From Oscillospiraceae bacterium (GTDB taxonomy: Bacteria; Bacillota; Clostridia; Oscillospirales; Oscillospiraceae): a DNA stretch of 64,000 nt. Shown here piece by piece: positions 23,207 through 32,001 of this stretch. The notes under the pieces were generated by a model. That model worked only from the letters and a program-made list of their open reading frames with translations, did no database searches and was not told the DNA's origin. Every line of letters starts with the position of its first letter. The stretch's first letter is position 1. A program made the position numbers and the translations under genes. The DNA is taken from the NCBI GenBank assembly GCA_009784725.1, contig WQXS01000004.1:1-64000 (forward strand). The letters are read 5' to 3'.

Positions 23207-24118
23207 TTATTTCATCAGCAGATATATGATTCCTTTTTGAACGTGGAGACGGTTTTCCGCTTCGTCGAAAATTTCACCGGCATGTTCTTCGAATACCTTT
23301 TCCGATATTTCTTCACCCTTATGTGCAGGCAGACAATGTTGTACCATCGCACCGGGGTTTGCAAGTGCCATGATTTCATCATTGACCTGATATCCCGTAA
23401 ACGCCTTTGCGCGCTCTGCCGCTTCTCCTTCCTGCCCCATTGATGCCCATACATCAGTGAAGACAACATCTGCTCCTTTTGCGGCAATCTTCGGGTCATC
23501 GGTCATTTCGAATTTGCAGTCCTTAACCGTTGCGGCAAAATCGAGAACCTGTTTATCGGGTCTGTAACCTTCGGGACAGGCTACAGATATATCCATTCCG
23601 CATTTTAGGCATCCTACTATAAGAGAGTTTGCCATATTATTTCCGTCGCCGATCCAGCAGGCTTTAAGGCCCTTAAGTTTTCCTTTATGCTCACGGATTG
23701 TCATGAGGTCGGCAAGGATTTGGCAAGGGTGTGCAAAGTCCGTAAGCCCGTTAATGACAGGAATCGTTGCATGCTTTGCGAGCTCTTCCACCTCATCTTG
23801 ATCATATGTACGAATCATAATTCCGTCAACATAACGGCTTAGTGTGCGTGCCGTGTCACTTATGGATTCTCCGCGTTTCATCTGGCTGTCTGCGGTTGAC
23901 ATGAATAATGCATGTCCGTTGAAATGTGTCATTCCGACCTCAAAAGAGACTCTGGTACGGGTAGAGTTTTTTGCAAATATCATTGCAAGCGACTTTCCTG
24001 CGGGGAAATCATGCTGTTTCCCTGCTTTCCGTTCTGCCTTCAATTTATCTGATGTGTCAAGAATAAGTGTAATGTCATCACTTGAAAGATCAAGCAGCTT
24101 TAGTAAATCTTTTTTCAT
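23207..24118 (-). CDS. argF: ornithine carbamoyltransferase
   Basis: 303 residues, full length. Carbamoyl-phosphate loop S-T-R-T-R-V-S-F-E near residue 52, H-P-C-Q-I-L-A-D-L near 130, ornithine loop with D-V-W-A-S-M-G near 225 and H-C-L-P-A near 264. Converts ornithine to citrulline in arginine synthesis. Its ATG overlaps the argD stop by one base (TAATG). Fifth biosynthetic gene of the operon. Confidence 0.95.
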   Translation of the reverse strand: MKKDLLKLLDLSSDDITLILDTSDKLKAERKAGKQHDFPAGKSLAMIFAKNSTRTRVSFEVGMTHFNGHALFMSTADSQMKRGESISDTARTLSRYVDGIMIRTYDQDEVEELAKHATIPVINGLTDFAHPCQILADLMTIREHKGKLKGLKACWIGDGNNMANSLIVGCLKCGMDISVACPEGYRPDKQVLDFAATVKDCKFEMTDDPKIAAKGADVVFTDVWASMGQEGEAAERAKAFTGYQVNDEIMALANPGAMVQHCLPAHKGEEISEKVFEEHAGEIFDEAENRLHVQKGIIYLLMK

Positions 24119-25305
24119 TATGATATTTCCTCCAATGTAGTTTTTAGTATTTTCAGCCCTTTGTCGAGCTCTTCATATGTTATAAGCAGCGGTGGAAGTA
24201 TCCGAAGCGCATCGGACCCTGCGGTCAATATAAGAAGGCCGTTATTAACACAGGATTCGGCTGTTGCTCTCGGAACGGCATTTTTTAATGATATGCCTAT
24301 CATAAGTCCTTTGCCGCGGACTTCTTTGATACAGGACAGATTCCAGCTTTTTATTTCTTTTTCTATATAATCGCCTTTTTTTGAAATCTCGACAAGTGTA
24401 TCATCATCAAGCTGACTGAGAACTTCTGTTGCAGCGGCTGCTGCAACGGGGTTTCCGCCGAATGTTGTCGCATGTGTGCCTGCGGTCAGAACAGCGGAGC
24501 ATTTTTCATTTGCTATTATGCCGCCAAGCGGTAAACCGCCGGCTATGCCTTTTGCAAAGCTGAAGACATCCGGTTTTACTCCGTAATGTTCAAAAGCAAA
24601 TAATTTTCCTGTCCGTCCGACCCCTGTCTGTACTTCGTCTGCGAGCAGCAGAAGGTCTTTTTCCTTACATATATCGGCGACAGCCTTTACATATTCGGCA
24701 TCAAGGGGTATAACACCTCCTTCGCCTTGAATAAATTCAATAAGAATTGCACAAACGTCATTTGTTATTTCATTTTCCAGTATTTTTATATCATTTGCCT
24801 CTACATGCTTAAAGCCTTCCGTGAACGGGAAAAAATAATTGTGGAAAACATCCTGACCCGTTGCTGCAAGTGTTGTTATTGTTCTGCCGTGAAAGCTTTG
24901 GTTTAAGCATATTATTGTACTCTTGCCTTTTCCGTGTTTATCGAAGGAGTATTTTCTTGCAAGTTTGATCATTCCTTCGTTTGCGTCCGCTCCGGCATTT
25001 GCAAAAAACACATTTTTCATTCCCGTGCGTTTTATCAGCACTTCTGCAAGTTTTGTATAAGGTTCACTGTAATAAAGATTGGAAATATGCTGCAGCTTCA
25101 TTGCCTGTGCATATATCGCATCCGCCCATTTTTTATTTGCATAACCGATTGAGTTAACACCTATACCACTGGTGAAATCTATATACTCTTTACCCTCGGG
25201 GCTGTATACCGTTGCACCTTCGCCTCGCTCGACAGCAACATCGAAGCGTGCATATGTCTGCATAACGTTTTGATTATCGAGTGTTTTTATTTGATTACTG
25301 TTCAT
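24118..25305 (-). CDS. argD: acetylornithine aminotransferase
   Basis: 395 residues, class III PLP aminotransferase. F-F-A-N-A-G-A-D-A-N-E near residue 105 binds the cofactor phosphate, L-L-A-D-E-V-Q near 220, catalytic lysine in S-F-A-K-G-I-A-G-G near 250. Forms N-acetylornithine. GGGAGA ribosome site before ATG 25305, which is 9 nt after the argB stop. Confidence 0.95.
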   Translation of the reverse strand: MNSNQIKTLDNQNVMQTYARFDVAVERGEGATVYSPEGKEYIDFTSGIGVNSIGYANKKWADAIYAQAMKLQHISNLYYSEPYTKLAEVLIKRTGMKNVFFANAGADANEGMIKLARKYSFDKHGKGKSTIICLNQSFHGRTITTLAATGQDVFHNYFFPFTEGFKHVEANDIKILENEITNDVCAILIEFIQGEGGVIPLDAEYVKAVADICKEKDLLLLADEVQTGVGRTGKLFAFEHYGVKPDVFSFAKGIAGGLPLGGIIANEKCSAVLTAGTHATTFGGNPVAAAAATEVLSQLDDDTLVEISKKGDYIEKEIKSWNLSCIKEVRGKGLMIGISLKNAVPRATAESCVNNGLLILTAGSDALRILPPLLITYEELDKGLKILKTTLEEIS

Positions 25306-25314
25306 ATTTTCTCC

Positions 25315-26181
25315 CTAGCATATCATTGTACCGGCACCTTCGTCGGTGAGCATTTCTATTAATATTGAATGCGGTATACGTCCGTCGAGGATGTGTGTTC
25401 GTCGGACTCCTCCGGTAATTGCATCGGCGCAGCATTCAATTTTTGGAATCATACCACCCTCTATTATACCTTTTGACATCAAGCCTTCAATTTCTTTTGT
25501 TTCAATTTGTTTAATGAGTGTATCTTCTTTATCTTTTTCTTTTAATACTCCTCTTGTGTTTGTCAGTAAAATCAATTTCTCCGCTCCCAGTGCTATCGCA
25601 AGCTTCGCGGCTGCTGTATCTGCGTTTGCATTGTATGCCGTTTCATCATCCGTGCCGTAAGCGACAGTTGCTACAACGGGGATATGCCCGTCTTTTATCG
25701 CTTGATTGACGACCTCCGGGTTTACTTTAGTAATATCACCGACAAGACCGTAGTCTTCGCCGTCGCCTCTGTCCATTTTTTTTGCTTCAAAGAGTTTTCC
25801 GTCAAGCCCGCAAAGCCCTACTGCACTGCCGCCTTTACGCATTATTGTTGAAACAAGGTCCTTGTTCACCTTTCCGCAAAGGATGCTTTGAACAACATCC
25901 ATTGTTTCTTTGTCGGTATAACGAAGTCCGTTTACAAAGCGGGATTCCATGCCGAGTTTATCAAGCATATCATTTATTTCCGGACCGCCGCCGTGAACGA
26001 GAACTGCATGTATTCCTACAAGCTGCAGAAGTATCATATCCTCAATAACAGCGTCAAATAACTCGTCGCTTATCATTGCATTGCCGCCGTATTTTATAAC
26101 AACGACTTTTCCCGTGAATTTTTGGATGTACGGAAGCGCTTCAACCAGTGTTTGAGCACGTTCAAGGTTATTGTTTATCAT
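25315..26181 (-). CDS. argB: acetylglutamate kinase
   Basis: 288 residues, amino acid kinase fold: V-V-I-K-Y-G-G-N-A-M near residue 27, V-H-G-G-G-P-E-I near 62, G-L-x-G-L-D-G-K and D-T-A-A-A-K-L-A near 192. Phosphorylates N-acetylglutamate, usually the arginine-inhibited step of the cyclic pathway. ATG overlaps the argJ stop (ATGA). Confidence 0.96.
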   Translation of the reverse strand: MINNNLERAQTLVEALPYIQKFTGKVVVIKYGGNAMISDELFDAVIEDMILLQLVGIHAVLVHGGGPEINDMLDKLGMESRFVNGLRYTDKETMDVVQSILCGKVNKDLVSTIMRKGGSAVGLCGLDGKLFEAKKMDRGDGEDYGLVGDITKVNPEVVNQAIKDGHIPVVATVAYGTDDETAYNANADTAAAKLAIALGAEKLILLTNTRGVLKEKDKEDTLIKQIETKEIEGLMSKGIIEGGMIPKIECCADAITGGVRRTHILDGRIPHSILIEMLTDEGAGTMIC

Positions 26182-27395
26182 GTCCTGTAATCTCCGTTTA
26201 TTTTTATATAGTCGTAGGTTATGTCACAACCCCAGCAAGTGCATTCGGCTGTGCCTGCATTCATGCTGATATCTATGGTAATGTCATGTTCTGTCAGGAT
26301 TTTTAAAGCCAAGTCCTCGTCGAATTTTATTCCTGTTCCGTTTTCACAAACAGTAACATATCCTGCTGTTGATTTTAGCACAATATCAATCGTATGCGGG
26401 TCAAAGCCGGCACCTGAGTAACCCATTGCACATAGAATACGGCCTATGTTTGCATCCTTGCCAAAAATCATTGCTTTTACAAGTGTTGATGATATGACGG
26501 ATTTTGCAAGAATTTCCGCCGTCTCTTCGTCCGGGGCATTTTTGACTGTGCATATAATAAGATGTGTTGCACCTTCGCCATCAGCGGCAATCATTTTTGC
26601 AAGCTCTACACAAATGAAATTTAATGCTTCTGCAAAAATTTCATAATCTGCACCCGGCTTTGTTATCTCTGCATTTTCCGCAAGACCGTTTGCCATAAGT
26701 GACAGCATGTCGTTGGTAGAGGTGTCTCCGTCAACCGAAATTCTGTTAAAGCTGATGTTTGTTGTGTTTATAAGTGCTTTATGAATCATTTCGGAGCTTA
26801 TTGCGCAATCGGTTGTCAAAAATGCAAGCATTGTTCCCATGTTCGGGTGAATCATTCCGCTGCCTTTTGCAATGCCTCCGAGCTTGCATAACTTGCCGCC
26901 AACGTTAAATTCTACTGCAAGTTCTTTCATCGTAAGGTCGGTTGTCATAATTGCAGCCGCTGCATTTTGCGAGCCTGTATCCGACAATTCTCCGACAAGT
27001 TGATTTACACCGTTTTCAATAACTTCGATTGGTAAGGTTTGCCCGATAACACCGGTGGAGGCAACAATTACATCACTTTCGCCGATACCAAGTGCTTCTG
27101 CTGCAGAGCTGCACATACGCTTTGCGTTTTCCAAACCAAGCGGAGCACAGGCATTTGCATTGCCGCTGTTTACAAACACGGCTTTTGCTTTGCCGTTTTT
27201 CAAATGTTCTTTTGTGACATCCAGCGGAGCGGCTTTAACGATATTTTTTGTGTAAACTGCAGCTGCTGTGCAATCACAGTCTGAAACAATAAGTGCAAGG
27301 TCTTTTTTGTCCTTGTTTTTTGTTTTTACACCGACATGAATACCGGACGCTTTAAATCCCTTTGCGGCACAAACTCCGCCATTAATATTTTTCAT
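26178..27395 (-). CDS. argJ: glutamate N-acetyltransferase / amino-acid acetyltransferase
   Basis: 405 residues. Self-cleavage region K-G-S-G-M-I-H-P-N-M-G-T-M-L near residue 190 with the nucleophilic threonine, plus S-x-D-G-D-T-S-T-N-D near 222. Recycles acetyl groups from acetylornithine to glutamate, so the operon runs the cyclic arginine pathway. Start ATG 27395 overlaps argC by 14 nt. Confidence 0.95.
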   Translation of the reverse strand: MKNINGGVCAAKGFKASGIHVGVKTKNKDKKDLALIVSDCDCTAAAVYTKNIVKAAPLDVTKEHLKNGKAKAVFVNSGNANACAPLGLENAKRMCSSAAEALGIGESDVIVASTGVIGQTLPIEVIENGVNQLVGELSDTGSQNAAAAIMTTDLTMKELAVEFNVGGKLCKLGGIAKGSGMIHPNMGTMLAFLTTDCAISSEMIHKALINTTNISFNRISVDGDTSTNDMLSLMANGLAENAEITKPGADYEIFAEALNFICVELAKMIAADGEGATHLIICTVKNAPDEETAEILAKSVISSTLVKAMIFGKDANIGRILCAMGYSGAGFDPHTIDIVLKSTAGYVTVCENGTGIKFDEDLALKILTEHDITIDISMNAGTAECTCWGCDITYDYIKINGDYRT

Positions 27396-28305
27396 CTTCC
27401 AATCCTAACATTATATCCATATTTTGCACTGCCGCTCCCGATGCGCCTTTGCCGAGGTTATCAAAGCGGGCAGTTACCGTTGTTACTTTATCGTTTCCGC
27501 AAACTGTGAGGTTAAGGTTATTTGTTCCCGCTCCCCAATTACTCTCAAGCATTCCGCTCCCAAGCTCTTTTGCTACTGTAATATATTTTTCGCCTGCATA
27601 ATAATCCGTGAGATTTTGCTTTATTCCTTCTGCTGTGTGTTTTCCGGTCAGAGTATCATTATGAATCATAATTGTTGCTGCAATGCCGCTGTAATAATCA
27701 TCGACAACCGGGCAAAATACAGGCTCAAATGTAAGTCCCGTAATATGCATGATTTCGAGCAGGTGCTTATGCTGCAAGTCAAGACCGTATATCCTCGGTG
27801 CAAACATTTCCGGCGTTTTATTGTTTTCGTATGATTGAATCATTGCTTTCCCGCCCCCCGAATATCCTGTCAGCGAAAAACATGTCAAAGGATAGTTGAG
27901 AGGTAATATGCCAAGAGATATCAGAGGATAAACCGCTGCGATAATTCCTGTTGCATGGCAGCCGGGGTTTGCCACTCTGCGTGAGTTTTTTATTTTCTCC
28001 CTCTGGTGTTTTGATAACTCGGCAAAGCCGTAAACCCAGCCGGTATTTGCTCTGTGTGCGGTTGATGCATCAATAACACGTGTTTTTGTATTGTCAATAA
28101 ACGTAACAGCTTCTCTTGCCGCCTCGTCCGGAAGGCATAAAAAAACCAGGTCGGCTTCGTTTAAGAATTTTTTTCGCTCTGAGGAATCCTTGCGTTTTAA
28201 TTCATCGATTTGCAATAATTCTATATTATCTCTGCTTAATAATCTGTCATATATTTGCAATCCGGTTGTGCCTTCACTGCCGTCAATAAAAATTTTCGGT
28301 TTCAT
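27382..28305 (-). CDS. argC: N-acetyl-gamma-glutamyl-phosphate reductase
   Basis: 307 residues, the shorter (type 2) form. G-S-E-G-T-T-G near residue 8 binds NADPH phosphate; catalytic cysteine in N-P-G-C-H-A-T-G near 115. First gene of the arg operon. ATG 28305 has AGGAG 11 nt upstream; the longer frame to 28344 lacks a site. Regulated by the promoter and ARG boxes at 28369-28423. Confidence 0.94.
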   Translation of the reverse strand: MKPKIFIDGSEGTTGLQIYDRLLSRDNIELLQIDELKRKDSSERKKFLNEADLVFLCLPDEAAREAVTFIDNTKTRVIDASTAHRANTGWVYGFAELSKHQREKIKNSRRVANPGCHATGIIAAVYPLISLGILPLNYPLTCFSLTGYSGGGKAMIQSYENNKTPEMFAPRIYGLDLQHKHLLEIMHITGLTFEPVFCPVVDDYYSGIAATIMIHNDTLTGKHTAEGIKQNLTDYYAGEKYITVAKELGSGMLESNWGAGTNNLNLTVCGNDKVTTVTARFDNLGKGASGAAVQNMDIMLGLEDEKY

Positions 28306-28368
28306 TTTTGTTGGTACTCCTGCACTCTTTGCGTTATCATACAATGATTTCGCCTGCTTTTAAATGGG

Positions 28369-28397
28369 ACTATATCATAATATGGATTATTATGCAA
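28369..28397 (-). promoter_or_regulatory. arginine operon promoter
   Basis: Minus strand TTGCAT (28397-28392), 17 nt, TATAGT (28374-28369). The -35 lies inside an ARG box. Confidence 0.8.
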
Positions 28398-28398
28398 T
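28381..28398 (-). promoter_or_regulatory. ARG box 1 (ArgR/AhrC operator)
   Basis: Matches TNTGNATWWWWATNCANA at 13 of 14 fixed or two-way positions, mismatch only at the first base. Covers the -35 and spacer of the arg promoter, as expected for repression by ArgR with arginine. Confidence 0.7.
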
Positions 28399-28405
28399 AC
28401 TTATT

Positions 28406-28423
28406 TTTGAATTAATATACATG
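28406..28423 (-). promoter_or_regulatory. ARG box 2 (ArgR/AhrC operator)
   Basis: Second 18-nt match to the same consensus, again 13 of 14, centred 25 bp upstream of box 1. Paired boxes are the usual arrangement for hexameric ArgR. Confidence 0.68.
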
Positions 28424-28458
28424 ATTTGTTAAATAAATAACCATTGCCCCTTGGCCTG

Positions 28459-28498
28459 TGCACTACAGAGCCGAAAGGCCTCAGTTAACTCTAGTGCA
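28459..28498. other. unassigned structured element between argC and polA
   Basis: TGCACTA (28459-28465) pairs with TAGTGCA (28492-28498); inside is a short hairpin GCC-GAAA-GGC with a GNRA tetraloop. No T run on either side. It lies upstream of the polA promoter and of the divergent arg promoter. It matches no riboswitch class that I recognise. Confidence 0.4.
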
Positions 28499-28552
28499 TA
28501 TTTATGCGTTATTGTGTGAATATTATTCATCTGTCTGTTGTGTGCTTTTTGT

Positions 28553-28560
28553 GCTATACT
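28553..28560 (+). promoter_or_regulatory. extended -10 promoter of polA
   Basis: TATACT at 28555-28560 with the TGn extension just before; no good -35 at 17 nt. About 20 nt upstream of the polA ribosome site. Confidence 0.45.
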
Positions 28561-28586
28561 CAAAAGAGCGATAGGGGGTAACGACT

Positions 28587-31223
28587 TTGAAATTAATGGC
28601 TATTGATGGTAACAGTATAGTAAACCGTGCGTTTTTCGGTATTCGTCATCTCTCTGCTAGTGACGGAACACCAACTAATGCGATTTACGGTTTTCTTGCG
28701 ATTTTACAAAGGCTTATTGCAGAAGAGTCTCCCGATGCGCTCTGCGTTACATTTGATCTGCCCGCTCCGACATTTCGTCATGAACGCTACAAAGAATATA
28801 AGGCTCACCGTAAAGGCATGCCGGAGGACCTTGTCGTTCAAATGCCTGTTCTCAAGGATGTTCTTGATGCAATGAATATTAAATGTTACGAGCTTGCAGG
28901 CTGGGAAGCCGACGACTTGCTTGGCACACTGGCAAAGGTATGCGAAAGAGACGGTTGGGAATGCGTAATCGTAACAGGCGACAAGGATACGCTGCAGCTT
29001 GTTACCGGAAAAACAAGAGTTAAGCATATAAAAACAAAAGGCGGGCAAACCGAAACAAACAATTATACTCCGTTGATGTTTACAGAAGAGTACGGCTTTG
29101 AGCCCGAAATGATAGTTGACCTGAAAGCACTTATGGGTGATTCTTCAGATAATATTCCGGGTATTGCGGGAGTTGGCGAAAAAACCGCAATGGAGCTTGT
29201 CCGCAAGTTCGGGCGAATAACCGATATATATGCAAATCTTGATACTTTGGATATTAAAGATACACTTCGAAATAAGCTGCTTACAGGAAAAGAAAGTGCA
29301 GATCTGTCATATGAGCTTGCCGAGATTCGAACCGATGCACCGCTTAATTTCAGCCCGGGCGACAGTGTCCGAAAAGAGTTTGATAACGACAGACTTTATG
29401 AACTTTTTAAGCGTCTTCGGTTTATCAGTTTTATTGACAAGTATAAACTAAGAACCCCGAGCACCGGAGCAGGAGCAGAAGGTACGGAGGTCTATGATAA
29501 ACTTGAAATAATAAATATATGCACCGCCGGTGAGTGCTCTTCATTTTTAAAAGAGGCAAAAGAATCAGAATTGATTTCTCTTGGGGTCGATATTGGATTT
29601 TTCGACAGTATTGCCGTTTCAACAGGTGATAAAGGAAATGTGTATGTTTTGCAACAAGGGATTACCGAAGATTTTAACGGAGCATTATCGGCATTGTTAA
29701 GCGGTGAAATAAAAAAAGCAGGGTATAATATAAAGGACATTATCCGCTCATGTCTTGAAAAAGGTATTGATACCGATGGCTGGATATTTGATACAGCTCT
29801 TGCCGCTTATTTAATTTCACCAACCGACAGTAATTATGACATTGAAAAAATTTCCGAACATTACATCGGCTACTCCATTAATTCCGACAATGAAGAGGGT
29901 GGCCAAATCTCAATGCTTGCCGATTCGGGTAAGCAGCTTGCAGAAGAAGCCTATGCGTTAAATCTGCTGAAACCGGTACTTGAAAACAAGCTCAGAGAAA
30001 AAGAACTGGAAAAACTTTATCATGAAATTGAACTCCCTCTATGCCGTGTTCTTGCAGAGATGGAACAGGACGGATTCCTGGTTGATAAAGATGCGCTCAT
30101 AAAGTTCGGAGCAGACCTTTCCGTGAGAATAGCTGATATCGAAAAAGAAATATATGACCATGCACATGAAACATTTAACATAAACTCTCCAAAGCAGCTT
30201 GGAGTTATACTCTTTGAAAAGCTTATGCTCCCTGCTCCTAAAAAAACAAAAACAGGATATTCAACAAATGTCGAGGTTCTTGACAGCCTGCTCGGTAAGC
30301 ATCCGGTAATAAGCTTAATTAAGGAATACAGAGAGCTGGCAAAGCTCAAATCTACATATGCGGAGGGACTGCTTAAGGTAATCAGCTCTGACGGAAGGAT
30401 TCACACTCATTTTCAAATGACCGTTACTGCTACGGGGCGCCTTTCTTCGACAGAACCGAATTTACAAAATATTCCCGTCAGAAAAGAAATCGGCGGAGAG
30501 CTTCGTAAGATGTTTGTGGCAGCTCCCGGAAATGTACTGGTTGATGCAGATTATTCTCAAATCGAGCTGCGGCTGCTTGCACATATCGCAAACGACCCCG
30601 TTATGCTCTCTGCATTTGAAAAAGGAGAGGATATTCACACTGTAACAGCTTCGCAGGTTTTTAATGTTCCTCTTAATGAAGTCACATCATTGCACCGTTT
30701 TCGCGCAAAAGCCGTCAACTTCGGAATAGTTTATGGTATCTCCGCATTTTCGCTTGCCAACGATACAGGCGTAACACCTAAGGAAGCAAAAACATACATC
30801 GAAAATTATCTCCTTAAATACTCCGGAGTCCGTGAGTATATGACAGAAATAATTAAAAGCGCAAAAGAGCTTGGTTACGTTAAAACACTTTTTGGCAGAC
30901 GAAGAGATTTACCCGAGCTAAAATCCCACAATTTCAACACCCGCTCATTCGGCGAAAGAGTTGCATTAAACATGCCTATACAAGGAACCGCTGCAGATAT
31001 AATGAAAATTGCAATGAACAACGTTTGGCTGCGCCTGCGCTCAGAGAAACTAAAAGCAAGGCTAATCCTGCAAGTTCACGACGAGCTAATCGTAGAATGT
31101 CCCGAAAACGAAGCCGATACCGTGAGTGCTATACTGCAGGAGGAAATGGAAAACGCCGCAAAACTATCCGTCCCGCTAATCGCAGAAACAAGAGCCGGAA
31201 AAAGCTGGTTTGATGCGAAGTAG
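28587..31223 (+). CDS. polA: DNA polymerase I
   Basis: 878 residues. 5' nuclease domain 1-290 (D-D-L-L-G-T-L near 112, G-D-S-S-D-N-I-P-G near 185). The middle domain 300-480 retains the exonuclease fold but the D-x-E motif is replaced by V-D-I-G, so proofreading should be inactive, as in many Gram-positive Pol I. Polymerase domain: motif A D-A-D-Y-S-Q-I-E-L-R near 652, motif B R-A-K-A-V-N-F-G-I-V-Y-G near 710, motif C V-H-D-E near 832. TTG start at 28587 is 8 nt after AGGGGG; the ATG at 28596 is too far from it. Confidence 0.96.
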   Translation: MKLMAIDGNSIVNRAFFGIRHLSASDGTPTNAIYGFLAILQRLIAEESPDALCVTFDLPAPTFRHERYKEYKAHRKGMPEDLVVQMPVLKDVLDAMNIKCYELAGWEADDLLGTLAKVCERDGWECVIVTGDKDTLQLVTGKTRVKHIKTKGGQTETNNYTPLMFTEEYGFEPEMIVDLKALMGDSSDNIPGIAGVGEKTAMELVRKFGRITDIYANLDTLDIKDTLRNKLLTGKESADLSYELAEIRTDAPLNFSPGDSVRKEFDNDRLYELFKRLRFISFIDKYKLRTPSTGAGAEGTEVYDKLEIINICTAGECSSFLKEAKESELISLGVDIGFFDSIAVSTGDKGNVYVLQQGITEDFNGALSALLSGEIKKAGYNIKDIIRSCLEKGIDTDGWIFDTALAAYLISPTDSNYDIEKISEHYIGYSINSDNEEGGQISMLADSGKQLAEEAYALNLLKPVLENKLREKELEKLYHEIELPLCRVLAEMEQDGFLVDKDALIKFGADLSVRIADIEKEIYDHAHETFNINSPKQLGVILFEKLMLPAPKKTKTGYSTNVEVLDSLLGKHPVISLIKEYRELAKLKSTYAEGLLKVISSDGRIHTHFQMTVTATGRLSSTEPNLQNIPVRKEIGGELRKMFVAAPGNVLVDADYSQIELRLLAHIANDPVMLSAFEKGEDIHTVTASQVFNVPLNEVTSLHRFRAKAVNFGIVYGISAFSLANDTGVTPKEAKTYIENYLLKYSGVREYMTEIIKSAKELGYVKTLFGRRRDLPELKSHNFNTRSFGERVALNMPIQGTAADIMKIAMNNVWLRLRSEKLKARLILQVHDELIVECPENEADTVSAILQEEMENAAKLSVPLIAETRAGKSWFDAK

Positions 31224-31259
31224 GATTTGGGCGTTGGCTACCGGGGGTAAGAAATTTAA

Positions 31260-31736
31260 TTGATTAGAATTATTAAAGCTGCAAAAGCACATTTGCAGAG
31301 AATTTTAGAAATAGGTCATGATTCGATTTCGCCTGCTTGGACTTTTGGGATGTTGCAAAACGAGTTGGAGAAGGGTGATTCAATAATTTTGATTGCAGAA
31401 CAGGATGAGCTGTCTGCTTGTCTTGGGTTTGTTGTTTTCCGGCGGGTTGGGGATGACGGAGAGATATTGCAAATTGCAGTTGATAACTCTGCAAGACGTT
31501 GCGGTATTGGTGATAAGTTAATGGATGCCGTGATTAGCCATATGGTAGAAAACGATTTATTATCGCTTTTTCTCGAGGTGCGAAAAAGTAACCTGGCGGC
31601 TGTTAATTTATATAAAAAGCATGGATTTATCAATGTGCGTGTTCGCAAGGATTATTATAACGACCCGGTTGAAGATGCTATAGTGATGACCAGAACAAAT
31701 ACAAAAGGAGCAAACACAAGAACGAAATCTTGTTGA
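31260..31736 (+). CDS. rimI: ribosomal-protein-alanine N-acetyltransferase (RimI-like)
   Basis: 158 residues, GNAT fold. Acetyl-CoA loop R-R-C-G-I-G-D-K-L-M near residue 78, conserved L-E-V-R-K-S-N-L-A-A-V-N-L-Y-K-K-H-G-F near 101, the RimI-type pattern. Acetylates the N-terminus of ribosomal protein S18 in the model organisms. TTG start with a distant GGGGG. Usually next to tsaB/tsaD in relatives; here tsaD is 14 kb away. The -35 of the next promoter overlaps its stop. Confidence 0.82.
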   Translation: MIRIIKAAKAHLQRILEIGHDSISPAWTFGMLQNELEKGDSIILIAEQDELSACLGFVVFRRVGDDGEILQIAVDNSARRCGIGDKLMDAVISHMVENDLLSLFLEVRKSNLAAVNLYKKHGFINVRVRKDYYNDPVEDAIVMTRTNTKGANTRTKSC

Positions 31737-31761
31737 CAATTACATGTTTGTGCTATAGTAT
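31733..31761 (+). promoter_or_regulatory. promoter of the uORF and acetyltransferase fusion gene
   Basis: TTGACA (31733-31738), 17 nt to TAGTAT (31756-31761); alternatively TATAGT at 31754-31759 with a TGC extension. Strong match either way. Confidence 0.75.
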
Positions 31762-31793
31762 GATGCGGAAATATAAAGAAAGGAGTGAAAGCC

Positions 31794-31898
31794 ATGGCAT
31801 TTTCAAACAGATATCTTAAACATAATATCGGTAAGCGCATAGGGGTAGTGCGCCCTTTTTCAAGTGGTGTCAGGCTTTTGCTGATTCATTTGCAGTAG
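31794..31898 (+). CDS. 34-codon leader ORF
   Basis: ATG with an ideal AAAGGAG site 9 nt upstream, ending at TAG 31896-31898. The product begins MAFSNRYLKHNIGKR and ends in R-L-L-L-I-H-L-Q; no family recognised. It contains a GC-rich hairpin with T run (31835-31860) and is followed by a second terminator before the large gene at 32002. Position between a strong promoter and two terminators suggests a regulatory leader peptide rather than a functional protein. Confidence 0.6.
   Translation: MAFSNRYLKHNIGKRIGVVRPFSSGVRLLLIHLQ
31835..31860 (+). terminator. possible terminator inside the leader ORF
   Basis: GCGCA/TGCGC stem (31835-31839 with 31849-31853), 9-nt loop, then CCTTTTT. Short stem, so moderate to weak on its own. 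Confidence 0.45.
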
Positions 31899-31925
31899 TA
31901 TAAATAGAATGCTAATGTAAATAAC

Positions 31926-31963
31926 AGTCGAAGGCTTACAGAAATAAATGTCTTCGATTTTTT
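31926..31963 (+). terminator. terminator before the acetyltransferase fusion gene
   Basis: TCGAAG (31928-31933) / CTTCGA (31952-31957), extended by an inner ACA/TGT pair, then TTTTTT. It is 39 nt before ATG 32002 and downstream of its promoter. Confidence 0.65.
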
Positions 31964-32001
31964 GTTGCGTAAATTTCGTCGGCAGGAAAATTTAAACAGA
32001 A

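Noticed and set aside
28459-28498. c-di-GMP or fluoride riboswitch
   Set aside because: Conserved core residues of those classes are absent; only the hairpin outline is similar.
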